DNA from: Liolophura sinensis
Lineage: Eukaryota > Mollusca > Polyplacophora > Chitonida > Chitonidae
Assembly: GCF_032854445.1 (NCBI RefSeq)
Contig: NW_027018221.1
Span: 1 to 54,977 of the forward strand
Direction: 5' to 3'
DNA length: 54,977 nt
The notes under the pieces were generated by a model. It was not told where the DNA came from and ran no database searches. It saw nothing but the letters and a program-made list of their open reading frames with translations. Within the stretch, counting starts at the first letter, position 1; each line of letters starts with the position of its first letter. Below, one piece after another: positions 22,106 to 36,100 of this stretch. The translations under genes and the position numbers were made by a program.

Positions 22106-23204
22106 GACGTCTTCTGGGCTACCGAAGGGCACATAACGTATAGTTAAAAGTTGAATATAGTAACGACCAGTCGCGTTTGTACATAGTAGATTGTATCCGA
22201 TTTCAAATTAACAAAAGACCAGGCAAAAATGCAAAAGTGGAAAAACTGTTCCAGTGCTGCTGGTAAGAGGCTAATCCGACGTATTTTGTGACGAGAAATC
22301 AAATGGTGCAAACCGCGTTGTTCTCCGACCAATACTTTTGGCTGTAGCGACAATTGAATGATCATTGATGTCATAGTCACGTGCCCAGCAACGGCTCTTA
22401 CTCCATGGAAACCAGGGAAATATGCAATTTTTTAACAGCTGCCAATGCCTGGCCGAATTCCGCATCTATTAGAACCTTATAGATGTGGTTCAGTGATCAG
22501 TTGTACTTTTTACAGCAGACTGTATCTAGTACATTGTGTTTTTTATGTACGAATGGTGTGGTTTTTCTACACGTAGATAAAGACATTGAGATTGTCTTGG
22601 ACTTAAAAGTAAGACAATTGCTGGGTGAGTTAAATGGGCTTAGCCCAAAGATTTGACGTCTTCTGGGCTACAGAAGGGCACATAACTTATAGTCAAAAGT
22701 TGAATATAGTCATGACCAGTCGCGATTGTACATAGTAGATTGTATCCGATTTTAAATTAACAAAAGACCAGGCAAAAATGCAAAAGTGGAAAAACTGTTC
22801 CAGTGCTGCTGGTAAGAGGCTAATCCGACGTATTTTGTCACGAGAAATCGAATAGTGCAAACCGCGTTGCTCTCCGACCAATACTTTTGGCTGTAGCGAC
22901 AATTGAATGATCATTGATGTCATAGTCACGTGCCCAGCAACGGCTCTTACTCCATGGAAACCAGGAAAATTTGCAATTTTTTAAACAGCTGCCGATGCCT
23001 GGCCCAATTCCGCATCTATTAGAACCTTATAGATGTGGTTCAGTGATCAGTTGTACTTTTTACAGCAGACTGTATCTAGTACATTGAGTTTTTTATGTAC
23101 AAATGGTGTGGTTTTTCTACACGTAGATAAAGACATTGAGATTGTCTTGGACTTAGAAGTAAGACAATTGCTGGATGAGTTAAATGGGCTTAGCCCAAAG
23201 ATTT
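22106..23204 (+). repeat. two hybrid monomers (22106, 22655)
   Basis: Monomer 41 starts A-like (GTAACGACC), changes to F (CGCGTTTGTACATAGTAGATTG), and ends as E (AAATATGC, GGCCGAATT, GGGTGAG). Monomer 42 starts as F' (GTCATGACC, GGAAAATTTGC, ACATTGAG) and ends J-like (GACTTAGAAG). Together they bridge the third-type block on the left to the ten-monomer block on the right. Confidence 0.8.
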
Positions 23205-26200
23205 GACGTCTTCTGGGCTACCGAAGGGCACATAACATATAGTCAAAAGTTGAATATAATAATGATCAGTCGCGATTGTGCATAGTACAGTGTATCCGAT
23301 TTCAATTAACAAAAAGACCAGGCAAAAATGCAAAAGTGGAAAAACTGTTCCAGTGCTGCTGGTAAGAGGCTAATCCGACGTATTTTGTGACGAGAAATCG
23401 AATGGTGCAAACCGTGTTGCTCTCCGACCAATACTTTTGCCTGTAGCGACAATTGAATGATCATTGATGTCATAGTCACGTGCCCAGCAACGGCTCTTAC
23501 TCCATGGAAACCAGGGAAATATGCAATTTTTTAACAGCTGCCAATGCCTGGCCGAATTCCGCATCTATTAGAACCTTATAGATGTGGTTCAGTGATCAGT
23601 TGTACTTTTTACAGCAGACTGTATCTAGTACATTGTGTTTTTTATGTACGAATGGTGTGGTTTTTCTACACGTAGATAAAGACATTGAGATTGTCTTGGA
23701 CTTAAAAGTAAGACAATTGCTGGGTGAGTTAAATGGGCTTAGCCCAAAGATTTGACGTCTTCTGGGCTACAGAAGGGCACATAACTTATAGTCAAAAGTT
23801 GAATATAGTCATGACCAGTCGCGATTGTACATAGTAGATTGTATCCGATTTCAAATTAACAAAAGACCAGGCAAAAATGCAAAAGTGGAAAAACTGTTCC
23901 AGTGCTGCTGGTAAGAGGCTAATCCGACGTATTTTGTGACGAGAAATCGAATAGTGCAAACCGCGTTGCTCTCCGACCAATACTTTTGGCTGTAGCGACA
24001 ATTGAATGATCATTGATGTCATAGTCACGTGCCCAGCAACGGCTCTTACTCCATGGAAACCAGGGAAATTTGCAATTTTTTAAACAGCTGCCGATGCCTG
24101 GCCCAATTCCGCATCTATTAGAACCTTATAGATGTGGTTCAGTGATCAGTTGTACTTTTTACAGCAGACTGTATCTAGTACATTGTGTTTTTTATGTACA
24201 AATGGTGTGGTTTTTCTACACGTAGATAAAGACATTGAGATTGTCTTGGACTTAAAAGTAAGACAATTGCTGGATGAGTTAAATGGGCTTAGCCCAAAGA
24301 TTTGACGTCTTCTGGGCTACCGAAGGGCACATAACGTATAGTTAAAAGTTGAATATAGTAACGACCAGTCGCGATTGTGCATAGTACAGTGTATCCGATT
24401 TCAATTAACCAAAAGACCAGGCAAAAATGCAAAAGTGGAAAAACTGTTCCAGTGCTGCTGGTAAGAGGCTAATCCGACGTATTTTGTCACGAGAAATCGA
24501 ATGGTGCAAACCGCGTTGTTCTCCGACCAATACTTTTGGCTGTAGCGACAATTGAATGATCATTGATGTCATAGTCACGTGCCCAGCAACGGCTCTTACT
24601 CCATGGAAACCAGGGAAATATGCAATTTTTTAACAGCTGCCAATGCCTGGCCGAATTCCGCATCTATTAGAACCTTATAGATGTGGTTCAGTGATCAGTT
24701 GTACTTTTTACAGCAGACTGTATCTAGTACATTGTGTTTTTTGTGTACGAATGGTGTGGTTTTTCTACACGTAGATAAAGACATTGAGATTGTCTTGGAC
24801 TTAAAAGTAAGACAATTGCTGGGTGAGTTAAATGGGCTTAGCCCAAAGATTTGACGTCTTCTGGGCTACAGAAGGGCACATAACTTATAGTCAAAAGTTG
24901 AATATAGTCATGACCAGTCGCGATTGTACATAGTAGATTGTATCCGATTTCAAATTAACAAAAGACCAGGCAAAAATGCAAAAGTGGAAAAACTGTTCCA
25001 GTGCTGCTGGTAAGAGGCTAATCCGACGTATTTTGTCACGAGAAATCGAATAGTGCAAACCGCGTTGCTCTCCGACCAATACTTTTGGCTGTAGCGACAA
25101 TTGAATGATCATTGATGTCATAGTCACGTGCCCAGCAACGGCTCTTACTCCATGGAAACCAGGAAAATTTGCAATTTTTTAAACAGCTGCCGATGCCTGG
25201 CCCAATTCCGCATCTATTAGAACCTTATAGATGTGGTTCAGTGATCAGTTGTACTTTTTACAGCAGACTGTATCTAGTACATTGAGTTTTTTATGTACAA
25301 ATGGTGTGGTTTTTCTACAAGTAGATAAAGACATTGAGATTGTCTTGGACTTTAAAAGTAAGACAATTGCTGGATGAGTTAAATGGGCTTAGCCCAAAGA
25401 TTTGACGTCTTCTGGGCTACCGAAGGGCACATAACGTATAGTTAAAAGTTGAATATAGTAACGACCAGTCGCGATTGTGCATAGTACAGTGTATCCGATT
25501 TCAATTAACAAAAAGACCAGGCAAAAATGCAAAAGTGGAAAAACTGTTCCAGTGCTGCTGGTAAGAAGCTAATCCGACGTATTTTGTGACGAGAAATCGA
25601 ATGGTGCAAACCGCGTTGTTCTCCGACCAATACTTTTGGCTGTAGCGACAATTGAATGATCATTGATGTCATAGTCACGTGCCCAGCAACGGCTCTTACT
25701 CCATGGAAACCAGGGAAATTTGCAATTTTTTAAACAGCTGCCGATGCCTGGGTCAATTCCGCATCTTTTAGAACCTTATTGATGTGGTTCAGTGATCAGT
25801 TGTTCTTTTTACAGCAGACTGTATCTAGTACCTTGTGTTTTTTATGTACAAATGGTGTGGTTTTTCTACACGTAGATAAAGACATTGAGATTGTCTTGGA
25901 CATAAAAGTAAGACAATTGCTGGATGAGTTAAATGGGCTTAGCCCAAAGATTTGACGTCTTCTGGGCTACCGAAGGGCACATAACGTATAGTTAAAAGTT
26001 GAATATAGTAACGACCAGTCTCGATTGTGCATAGTACAGTGTATCCGATTTCAATTAACAAAAAGACCAGGCAAAAATGCAAAAGTGGAAAAACTGTTCC
26101 AGTGCTGCTAGTAAGAGGCTAATCCGACGTATTTTGTGACGATAAATCGAATGGTGCAAACCGCGTTGCTCTCCGACCAATACTTTTGGCTGTAGCGACA

Positions 26201-28703
26201 ATTGAATGATCATTGATGTCATAGTCACGTGCCCAGCAACGGCTCTTACTCCATGGAAACCAGGGAAATTTGCAGTTTTTTAAACAGCTGCCGATGCCTG
26301 GGCCAATTCCGCATCTTTTAGAACCTTATTGATGTGGTTCAGTGATCAGTTGTACTTTTTACAGCAGACTGTATCTAGTACCTTGTGTTTTTTATGTACA
26401 AATGGTGTGGTTTTTCTACACGTAGATAAAGACATTGAGATTGTTTTGGACTTAAAAGTAAGACAATTGCTGGGTGAGTTAAATGGGCTTAGCCCAAAGA
26501 TTTGACGTCTTCTGGGCTACAGAAGGGCACATAACTTATAGTCAAAAGTTGAATATAGTCAGGACCAGTCGCGATTGTACATAGTAGATTGTATCCGATT
26601 TCAAATTAACAAAAGACCAGGCAAAAATGCAAGAGTGGAAAAACTGTTCCAGTGCTGCTGGTAAGAGGCTAATCCGACGTATTTTGTGACGAGAAATCGT
26701 ATAGTGCAAACCGCGTTGCTCTCCGACCAATACTTTTGGCTGTAGCGACAATTGAATGATCATTGATGTCATAGTCACGTGCCCAGCAACGGCTCTTACT
26801 CCATGGAAACCAGGGAAATTTGCAATTTTTTAAACAGCTGCCGATGCCTGGCCCAATTCCGCATCTATTAGAACCTTATAGATGTGGTTCAGTGATCAGT
26901 TGTACTTTTTACAGCAGACTGTGTCTAGTACATTGTGTTTTTTATGTACAAATGGTGTGGTTTTTCTACACGTAGATAAAGACATTGAGATTGTCTTGGA
27001 CTTAAAAGTAAGACAATTGCTGGATGAGTTAAATGGGCTTAGCCCAAAGATTTGACGTCTTCTGGGCTACCAAAGGGCACATAACGTATAGTTAAAAGTT
27101 GAATATAGTAACGACCAGTCGCGATTGTGCATAGTACAGTGTATCCGATTTCAATTAACAAAAAGACCAGGCAAAAATGCAAAAGTGGAAAAACTGTTCC
27201 AGTGCTGCTGGTAAGAGGCTAATCCGACGTATTTTGTCACGAGAAATCGAATGGTGCAAACCGCGTTGTTCTCCGACCAATACTTTTGGCTGTAGTGACA
27301 ATTGAATGATCATTGATGTCATAGTCACGTGCCCAGCAACGGCTCTTACTCCATGGAAACCAGGGAAATTTGCAATTTTTTAACAGCTGCCGATGCCTGG
27401 CCCAATTCCGCATCTATTAGAACCTTATTGATGTGGGTCAGTGATCAGTTGTACTTTTTACAGCAGACTGTATCTAGTACTTTTTGTTTTTTATGTACAA
27501 ATGGTGTGGTTTTTCTACACGCAGATAAAGACATTGAGATTGTCTTGGACTTAGAAGTAAGACAATTGCTGGATGAGTTAAATGGGTTTAGCCCAAAGAT
27601 TTGACGTCTTCTGGGCTACAGAAGGGCACATAACTTATAGTCAAAAGTTGAATATAGTAACGACCAGTCGCGATTGTGCATAGTACAGTGTATCCGATTT
27701 CAAATTAACAAAAAGACCAGGCAAAAATGCAAAAGTGGAAAAACTGTTCCAGTGCTGCTGGTAAGAGGCTAATCCGACGTATTTTGTCACGAGAAATCGA
27801 ATGGTGCAAACCGTGTTGCTCTCCGACCAATACTTTTGGCTGTAGCCTCAATTGAATGATCATTGATGTCATAGTCACGTGCCCAGCAACGGCTCTTACT
27901 CCATGGAAACCAGGGAAATTTGCAATTTTTTAAACAGCTGCCGATGCCTGGGCCAATTCCGCATCTATTAGAACCTTATAGATGTGGTTCAGTGATCAGT
28001 TGTTCTTTTTACAGCAGACTGTAACTAGTACCTTGTGTTTTTTATGTACGAATGGTGTGGTTTTTCTACACGTAGATAAAGACATTGAAATTGTCTTGGA
28101 CTTAAAAGTAAGACAATTGCTGGATGAGTTAAATGGGCTTAGCCCAAAGATTTGACGTCTTCTGGGCTACCGAAGGGCACATAACGTATAGTTAAAAGTT
28201 GAATATAGTAACGACCAGTCTCGATTGTGCATAGTACAGTGTATCCGATTTCAATTAACAAAAAGACCAGGCAAAAATGCAAAAGTGGAAAAACTGTTCC
28301 AGTGCTGCTAGTAAGAGGCTAATCCGACGTATTTTGTGACGATAAATCGAATGGTGCAAACCGCGTTGCTCTCCGACCAATACTTTTGGCTGTAGCGACA
28401 ATTGAATGATCATTGATGTCATAGTCACGTGCCCAGCAACGGCTCTTACTCCATGGAAACCAGGGAAATTTGCAGTTTTTTAAACAGCTGCCGATGCCTG
28501 GGCCAATTCCGCATCTTTTAGAACCTTATTGATGTGGTTCAGTGATCAGTTGTACTTTTTACAGCAGACTGTATCTAGTACCTTGTGTTTTTTATGTACA
28601 TATGGTGTGGTTTTTCAACACGTAGATAAAGACATTGAGATTGTCTTGGACTTAGAAGTAAGACAATTGCTGGATGAGTTAAATGGGCTTAGCCCAAAGA
28701 TTT
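23205..28703 (+). repeat. ten-monomer higher-order unit E-F-P-F'-M-N-G-H-I-J
   Basis: Starts are 23205, 23754, 24304, 24853, 25404, 25954, 26504, 27054, 27603 and 28154. This has the same class order as 9,458-13,306 (E to G), then continues with a regular H, I and J. The I monomer carries a private TAGCCTCAATTG at 27,842 that is shared only with the next block's I (32,242), which links the two blocks as a recent duplication. Confidence 0.88.
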
Positions 28704-31700
28704 GACGTCTTCTGGGCTACCGAAGGGCACATAACATATAGTCAAAAGTTGAATATAATAATGATCAGTCGCGATTGTGCATAGTACAGTGTATCCGATT
28801 TCAATTAACAAAAAGACCAGGCAAAAATGCAAAAGTGGAAAAACTGTTCCAGTGCTGCTGGTAAGAGGCTAATCCGACGTATTTTGTGACGAGAAATCGA
28901 ATGGTGCAAACCGCGTTGCTCTCCGACCAATACTTTTGCCTGTAGCGACAATTGAATGATCATTGATGTCATAGTCACGTGCCCAGCAACGGCTCTTACT
29001 CCATGGAAACCAGGGAAATATGCAATTTTTTAACAGCTGCCAATGCCTGGCCGAATTCCGCATCTATTAGAACCTTATAGATGTGGTTCAGTGATCAGTT
29101 GTACTTTTTACAGCAGACTGTATCTAGTACATTGTGTTTTTTATGTACGAATGGTGTGGTTTTTCTACACGTAGATAAAGACATTGAGATTGTCTTGGAC
29201 TTAAAAGTAAGACAATTGCTGGGTGAGTTAAATGGGCTTAGCCCAAAGATTTGACGTCTTCTGGGCTACAGAAGGGCACATAACTTATAGTCAAAAGTTG
29301 AATATAGTCATGACCAGTCGCGATTGTACATAGTAGATTGTATCCGATTTCAAATTAACAAAAGACCAGGCAAAAATGCAAAAGTGGAAAAACTGTTCCA
29401 GTGCTGCTGGTAAGAGGCTAATCCGACGTATTTTGTCACGAGAAATCGAATAGTGCAAACCGCGTTGCTCTCCGACCAATACTTTTGGCTGTAGCGACAA
29501 TTGAATGATCATTGATGTCATAGTCACGTGCCCAGCAACGGCTCTTACTCCATGGAAACCAGGAAAATTTGCAATTTTTTAAACAGCTGCCGATGCCTGG
29601 CCCAATTCCGCATCTATTAGAACCTTATAGATGTGGTTCAGTGATCAGTTGTACTTTTTACAGCAGACTGTATCTAGTACATTGAGTTTTTTATGTACAA
29701 ATGGTGTGGTTTTTCTACAAGTAGATAAAGACATTGAGATTGTCTTGGACTTAAAAGTAAGACAATTGCTGGATGAGTTAAATGGGCTTAGCCCAAAGAT
29801 TTGACGTCTTCTGGGCTACCGAAGGGCACATAACGTATAGTTAAAAGTTGAATATAGTAACGACCAGTCGCGATTGTGCATAGTACAGTGTATCCGATTT
29901 CAATTAACAAAAAGACCAGGCAAAAATGCAAAAGTGGAAAAACTGTTCCAGTGCTGCTGGTAAGAAGCTAATCCGACGTATTTTGTGACGAGAAATCGAA
30001 TGGTGCAAACCGCGTTGTTCTCCGACCAATACTTTTGGCTGTAGCGACAATTGAATGATCATTGATGTCATAGTCACGTGCCCAGCAACGGCTCTTACTC
30101 CATGGAAACCAGGGAAATTTGCAATTTTTTAAACAGCTGCCGATGCCTGGGTCAATTCCGCATCTTTTAGAACCTTATTGATGTGGTTCAGTGATCAGTT
30201 GTTCTTTTTACAGCAGACTGTATCTAGTACCTTGTGTTTTTTATGTACAAATGGTGTGGTTTTTCTACACGTAGATAAAGACATTGAGATTGTCTTGGAC
30301 ATAAAAGTAAGACAATTGCTGGATGAGTTAAATGGGCTTAGCCCAAAGATTTGACGTCTTCTGGGCTACCGAAGGGCACATAACGTATAGTTAAAAGTTG
30401 AATATAGTAACGACCAGTCTCGATTGTGCATAGTACAGTGTATCCGATTTCAATTAACAAAAAGACCAGGCAAAAATGCAAAAGTGGAAAAACTGTTCCA
30501 GTGCTGCTAGTAAGAGGCTAATCCGACGTATTTTGTGACGATAAATCGAATGGTGCAAACCGCGTTGCTCTCCGACCAATACTTTTGGCTGTAGCGACAA
30601 TTGAATGATCATTGATGTCATAGTCACGTGCCCAGCAACGGCTCTTACTCCATGGAAACCAGGGAAATTTGCAGTTTTTTAAACAGCTGCCGATGCCTGG
30701 GCCAATTCCGCATCTTTTAGAACCTTATTGATGTGGTTCAGTGATCAGTTGTACTTTTTACAGCAGACTGTATCTAGTACCTTGTGTTTTTTATGTACAA
30801 ATGGTGTGGTTTTTCTACACGTAGATAAAGACATTGAGATTGTTTTGGACTTAAAAGTAAGACAATTGCTGGGTGAGTTAAATGGGCTTAGCCCAAAGAT
30901 TTGACGTCTTCTGGGCTACAGAAGGGCACATAACTTATAGTCAAAAGTTGAATATAGTCAGGACCAGTCGCGATTGTACATAGTAGATTGTATCCGATTT
31001 CAAATTAACAAAAGACCAGGCAAAAATGCAAGAGTGGAAAAACTGTTCCAGTGCTGCTGGTAAGAGGCTAATCCGACGTATTTTGTGACGAGAAATCGTA
31101 TAGTGCAAACCGCGTTGCTCTCCGACCAATACTTTTGGCTGTAGCGACAATTGAATGATCATTGATGTCATAGTCACGTGCCCAGCAACGGCTCTTACTC
31201 CATGGAAACCAGGGAAATTTGCAATTTTTTAAACAGCTGCCGATGCCTGGCCCAATTCCGCATCTATTAGAACCTTATAGATGTGGTTCAGTGATCAGTT
31301 GTACTTTTTACAGCAGACTGTGTCTAGTACATTGTGTTTTTTATGTACAAATGGTGTGGTTTTTCTACACGTAGATAAAGACATTGAGATTGTCTTGGAC
31401 TTAAAAGTAAGACAATTGCTGGATGAGTTAAATGGGCTTAGCCCAAAGATTTGACGTCTTTTGGGCTACCAAAGGGCACATAACGTATAGTTAAAAGTTG
31501 AATATAGTAACGACCAGTCGCGATTGTGCATAGTACAGTGTATCCGATTTCAATTAACAAAAAGACCAGGCAAAAATGCAAAAGTGGAAAAACTGTTCCA
31601 GTGCTGCTGGTAAGAGGCTAATCCGACGTATTTTGTCACGAGAAATCGAATGGTGCAAACCGCGTTGTTCTCCGACCAATACTTTTGGCTGTAGTGACAA

Positions 31701-33102
31701 TTGAATGATCATTGATGTCATAGTCACGTGCCCAGCAACGGCTCTTACTCCATGGAAACCAGGGAAATTTGCAATTTTTTAACAGCTGCCGATGCCTGGC
31801 CCAATTCCGCATCTATTAGAACCTTATTGATGTGGGTCAGTGATCAGTTGTACTTTTTACAGCAGACTGTATCTAGTACTTTTTGTTTTTTATGTACAAA
31901 TGGTGTGGTTTTTCTACACGCAGATAAAGACATTGAGATTGTCTTGGACTTAGAAGTAAGACAATTGCTGGATGAGTTAAATGGGTTTAGCCCAAAGATT
32001 TGACGTCTTCTGGGCTACAGAAGGGCACATAACTTATAGTCAAAAGTTGAATATAGTAACGACCAGTCGCGATTGTGCATAGTACAGTGTATCCGATTTC
32101 AAATTAACAAAAAGACCAGGCAAAAATGCAAAAGTGGAAAAACTGTTCCAGTGCTGCTGGTAAGAGGCTAATCCGACGTATTTTGTCACGAGAAATCGAA
32201 TGGTGCAAACCGTGTTGCTCTCCGACCAATACTTTTGGCTGTAGCCTCAATTGAATGATCATTGATGTCATAGTCACGTGCCCAGCAACGGCTCTTACTC
32301 CATGGAAACCAGGGAAATTTGCAATTTTTTAAACAGCTTCCGATGCCTGGGCCAATTCCGCATCTATTAGAACCTTATAGATGTGGTTCAGTGATCAGTT
32401 GTTCTTTTTACAGCAGACTGTAACTAGTACCTTGTGTTTTTTATGTACGAATGGTGTGGTTTTTCTACACGTAGATAAAGACATTGAAATTGTCTTGGAC
32501 TTAAAAGTAAGACAATTGCTGGATGAGTTAAATGGGCTTAGCCCAAAGATTTGACGTCTTCTGGGCTACCGAAGGGCACATAACGTATAGTTAAAAGTTG
32601 AATATAGTAACGACCAGTCTCGATTGTGCATAGTACAGTGTATCCGATTTCAATTAACAAAAAGACCAGGCAAAAATGCAAAAGTGGAAAAACTGTTCCA
32701 GTGCTGCTAGTAAGAGGCTAATCCGACGTATTTTGTGACGATAAATCGAATGGTGCAAACCGCGTTGCTCTCCGACCAATACTTTTGGCTGTAGCGACAA
32801 TTGAATGATCATTGATGTCATAGTCACGTGCCCAGCAACGGCTCTTACTCCATGGAAACCAGGGAAATTTGCAGTTTTTTAAACAGCTGCCGATGCCTGG
32901 GCCAATTCCGCATCTTTTAGAACCTTATTGATGTGGTTCAGTGATCAGTTGTACTTTTTACAGCAGACTGTATCTAGTACCTTGTGTTTTTTATGTACAT
33001 ATGGTGTGGTTTTTCAACACGTAGATAAAGACATTGAGATTGTCTTGGACTTAGAAGTAAGACAATTGCTGGATGAGTTAAATGGGCTTAGCCCAAAGAT
33101 TT
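28704..33102 (+). repeat. eight-monomer higher-order unit E-F'-M-N-G-H-I-J
   Basis: Starts are 28704, 29253, 29803, 30353, 30903, 31453, 32002 and 32553; total 4,399 bp. It repeats 24,853-28,703 plus E almost base for base at a 4,399-bp offset. GTAAGAAGC in M, GCAAGAGTGG in G, TAGTGACAA in H and TAGCCTCAATTG in I are all present at the expected places. Few private differences are seen (CTTTTGGGC at 31,458; AGCTTCCGATG at 32,336). Confidence 0.9.
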
Positions 33103-36100
33103 GACGTCTTCTGGGCTACCGAAGGGCACATAACATATAGTCAAAAGTTGAATATAATAATGATCAGTCGCGATTGTGCATAGTACAGTGTATCCGATTT
33201 CAATTAACAAAAAGACCAGGCAAAAATGCAAAAGTGGAAAAACTGTTCCAGTGCTGCTGGTAAGAGGCTAATCCGACGTATTTTGTGACGAGAAATCGAA
33301 TGGTGCAAACCGCGTTGCTCTCCGACCAATACTTTTGCCTGTAGCGACAATTGAATGATCATTGATGTCATAGTCACGTGCCCAGCAACGGCTCTTACTC
33401 CATGGAAACCAGGGAAATATGCAATTTTTTAACAGCTGCCAATGCCTGGCCGAATTCCGCATCTATTAGAACCTTATAGATGTGGTTCAGTGATCAGTTG
33501 TACTTTTTACAGCAGACTGTATCTAGTACATTGTGTTTTTTATGTACGAATGGTGTGGTTTTTCTACACGTAGATAAAGACATTGAGATTGTCTTGGACT
33601 TAAAAGTAAGACAATTGCTGGGTGAGTTAAATGGGCTTAGCCCAAAGATTTGACGTCTTCTGGGCTACAGAAGGGCACATAACTTATAGTCAAAAGTTGA
33701 ATATAGTCATGACCAGTCGCGATTGTACATAGTAGATTGTATCCGATTTCAAATTAACAAAAGACCAGGCAAAAATGCAAAAGTGGAAAAACTGTTCCAG
33801 TGCTGCTAGTAAGAGGCTAATCCGACGTATTTTGTGACGATAAATCGAATGGTGCAAACCGCGTTGCTCTCCGACCAATACTTTTGGCTGTAGCGACAAT
33901 TGAATGATCATTGATGTCATAGTCACGTGCCCAGCAACGGCTCTTACTCCATGGAAACCAGGGAAATTTGCAGTTTTTTAAACAACTGCCGATGCCTGGG
34001 CCAATTCCGCATCTTTTAGAACCTTATTGATGTGGTTCAGTGATCAGTTGTACTTTTTACAGCAGACTGTATCTAGTACCTTGTGTTTTTTATGTACATA
34101 TGGTGTGGTTTTTCTACACGTAGATAAAGACATTGAGATTGTCTTGGACATAGAAGTAAGACAATTGCTGGATGAGTTAAATGGGCTTAGCCCAAAGATT
34201 TGACGTCTTCTGGGCTACCGAAGGGCACATAACATATAGTCAAAAGTTAAATATAATAATGATCAGTCGCGATTGTGCATAGTACAGTGTATCCGATTTC
34301 AATTAACAAAAAGACCAGGCAAAAATGCAAAAGTGGAAAAACTGTTCCAGTGCTGCTGGTAAGAGGCTAATCCGACGTATTTTGTGACGAGAAATCGAAT
34401 GGTGCAAACCGTGTTGCTCTCCGACCAATACTTTTGCCTGTAGCGACAATTGAATGATCATTGATGTCATAGTCACGTGCCCAGCAACGGCTCTTACTCC
34501 ATGGAAACCAGGGAAATTTGCAATTTTTTAACAGCTGCCGATGCCTGGCCCAATTCCGCATCTATTAGAACCTTATTGATGTGGGTCAGTGATCAGTTGT
34601 AAATTTTACAGCAGACTGTATCTAGTACTTTGTGTTTTTTATGTACAAATGGTGTGGTTTTTCTACACGCAGATAAAGACATTGAGATTGTCTTGGACTT
34701 AGAAGTAAGACAATTGCTGGATGAGTTAAATGGGTTTAGCCCAAAGATTTGACGTCTTCTGGGCTACAGAAGGGCACATAACTTATAATCAAAAGTTGAA
34801 TATAGTAACGACCAGTCGCGATTGTGCATAGTACAGTGTATCCGATTTCAAATTAACAAAAAGACCAGGCAAAAATGCAAAAGTGGAAAAACTGTTCCAG
34901 TGCTGCTGGTAAGAGGCTACTCCGACGTATTTTGTCACGAGAAATCGAATGGTGCAAACCGCGTTGCTCTCCGACCAATACTTTTGGCTGTAGCGACAAT
35001 TGAATGATCATTGATGTCATAGTCACGTGCCCAGCAACGGCTCTTACTCCATGGAAACCAGGGAAATTTGCAATTTTTTAAACAGCTGCCGATGCCTGGG
35101 CCAATTCCGCATCTATTAGAACCTTATAGATGTGGTTCAGTGATCAGTTGTACTTTTTACAGCAGACTGTAACTAGTACATTGTGTTTTTTATGTACGAA
35201 TGGTGTGGTTTTTCTACACGTAGATAAAGACATTGAAATTGTCTTGGACTTAAAAGTAAGACAATTGCTGGATGAGTTAAATGGGCTTAGCCCAAAGATT
35301 TGACGTCTTCTGGGCTACCGAAGGGCACATAACGTATAGTTAAAAGTTGAATATAGTAACGACCAGTCTCGATTGTGCATAGTACAGTGTATCCGATTTC
35401 AATTAACAAAAAGACCAGGCAAAAATGCAAAAGTGGAAAAACTGTTCCAGTGCTGCTAGTAAGAGGCTAATCCGACGTATTTTGTGACGATAAATCGAAT
35501 GGTGCAAACCGCGTTGCTCTCCGACCAATACTTTTGGCTGTAGCGACAATTGAATGATCATTGATGTCATAGTCACGTGCCCAGCAACGGCTCTTACTCC
35601 ATGGAAACCAGGGAAATTTGCAGTTTTTTAAACAACTGCCGATGCCTGGGCCAATTCCGCATCTTTTAGAACCTTATTGATGTGGTTCAGTGATCAGTTG
35701 TACTTTTTACAGCAGACTGTATCTAGTACCTTGTGTTTTTTATGTACATATGGTGTGGTTTTTCTACACGTAGATAAAGACATTGAGATTGTCTTGGACT
35801 TAGAAGTAAGACAATTGCTGGATGAGTTAAATGGGCTTAGCCCAAAGATTTGACGTCTTCTGGGCTACCGAAGGGCACATAACATATAGTCAAAAGTTGA
35901 ATATAATAATGATCAGTCGCGATTGTGCATAGTACAGTGTATCCGATTTCAATTAACAAAAAGACCAGGCAAAAATGCAAAAGTGGAAAAACTGTTCCAG
36001 TGCTGCTGGTAAGAGGCTAATCCGACGTATTTTGTGACGAGAAATCGAATGGTGCAAACCGTGTTGCTCTCCGACCAATACTTTTGCCTGTAGCGACAAT

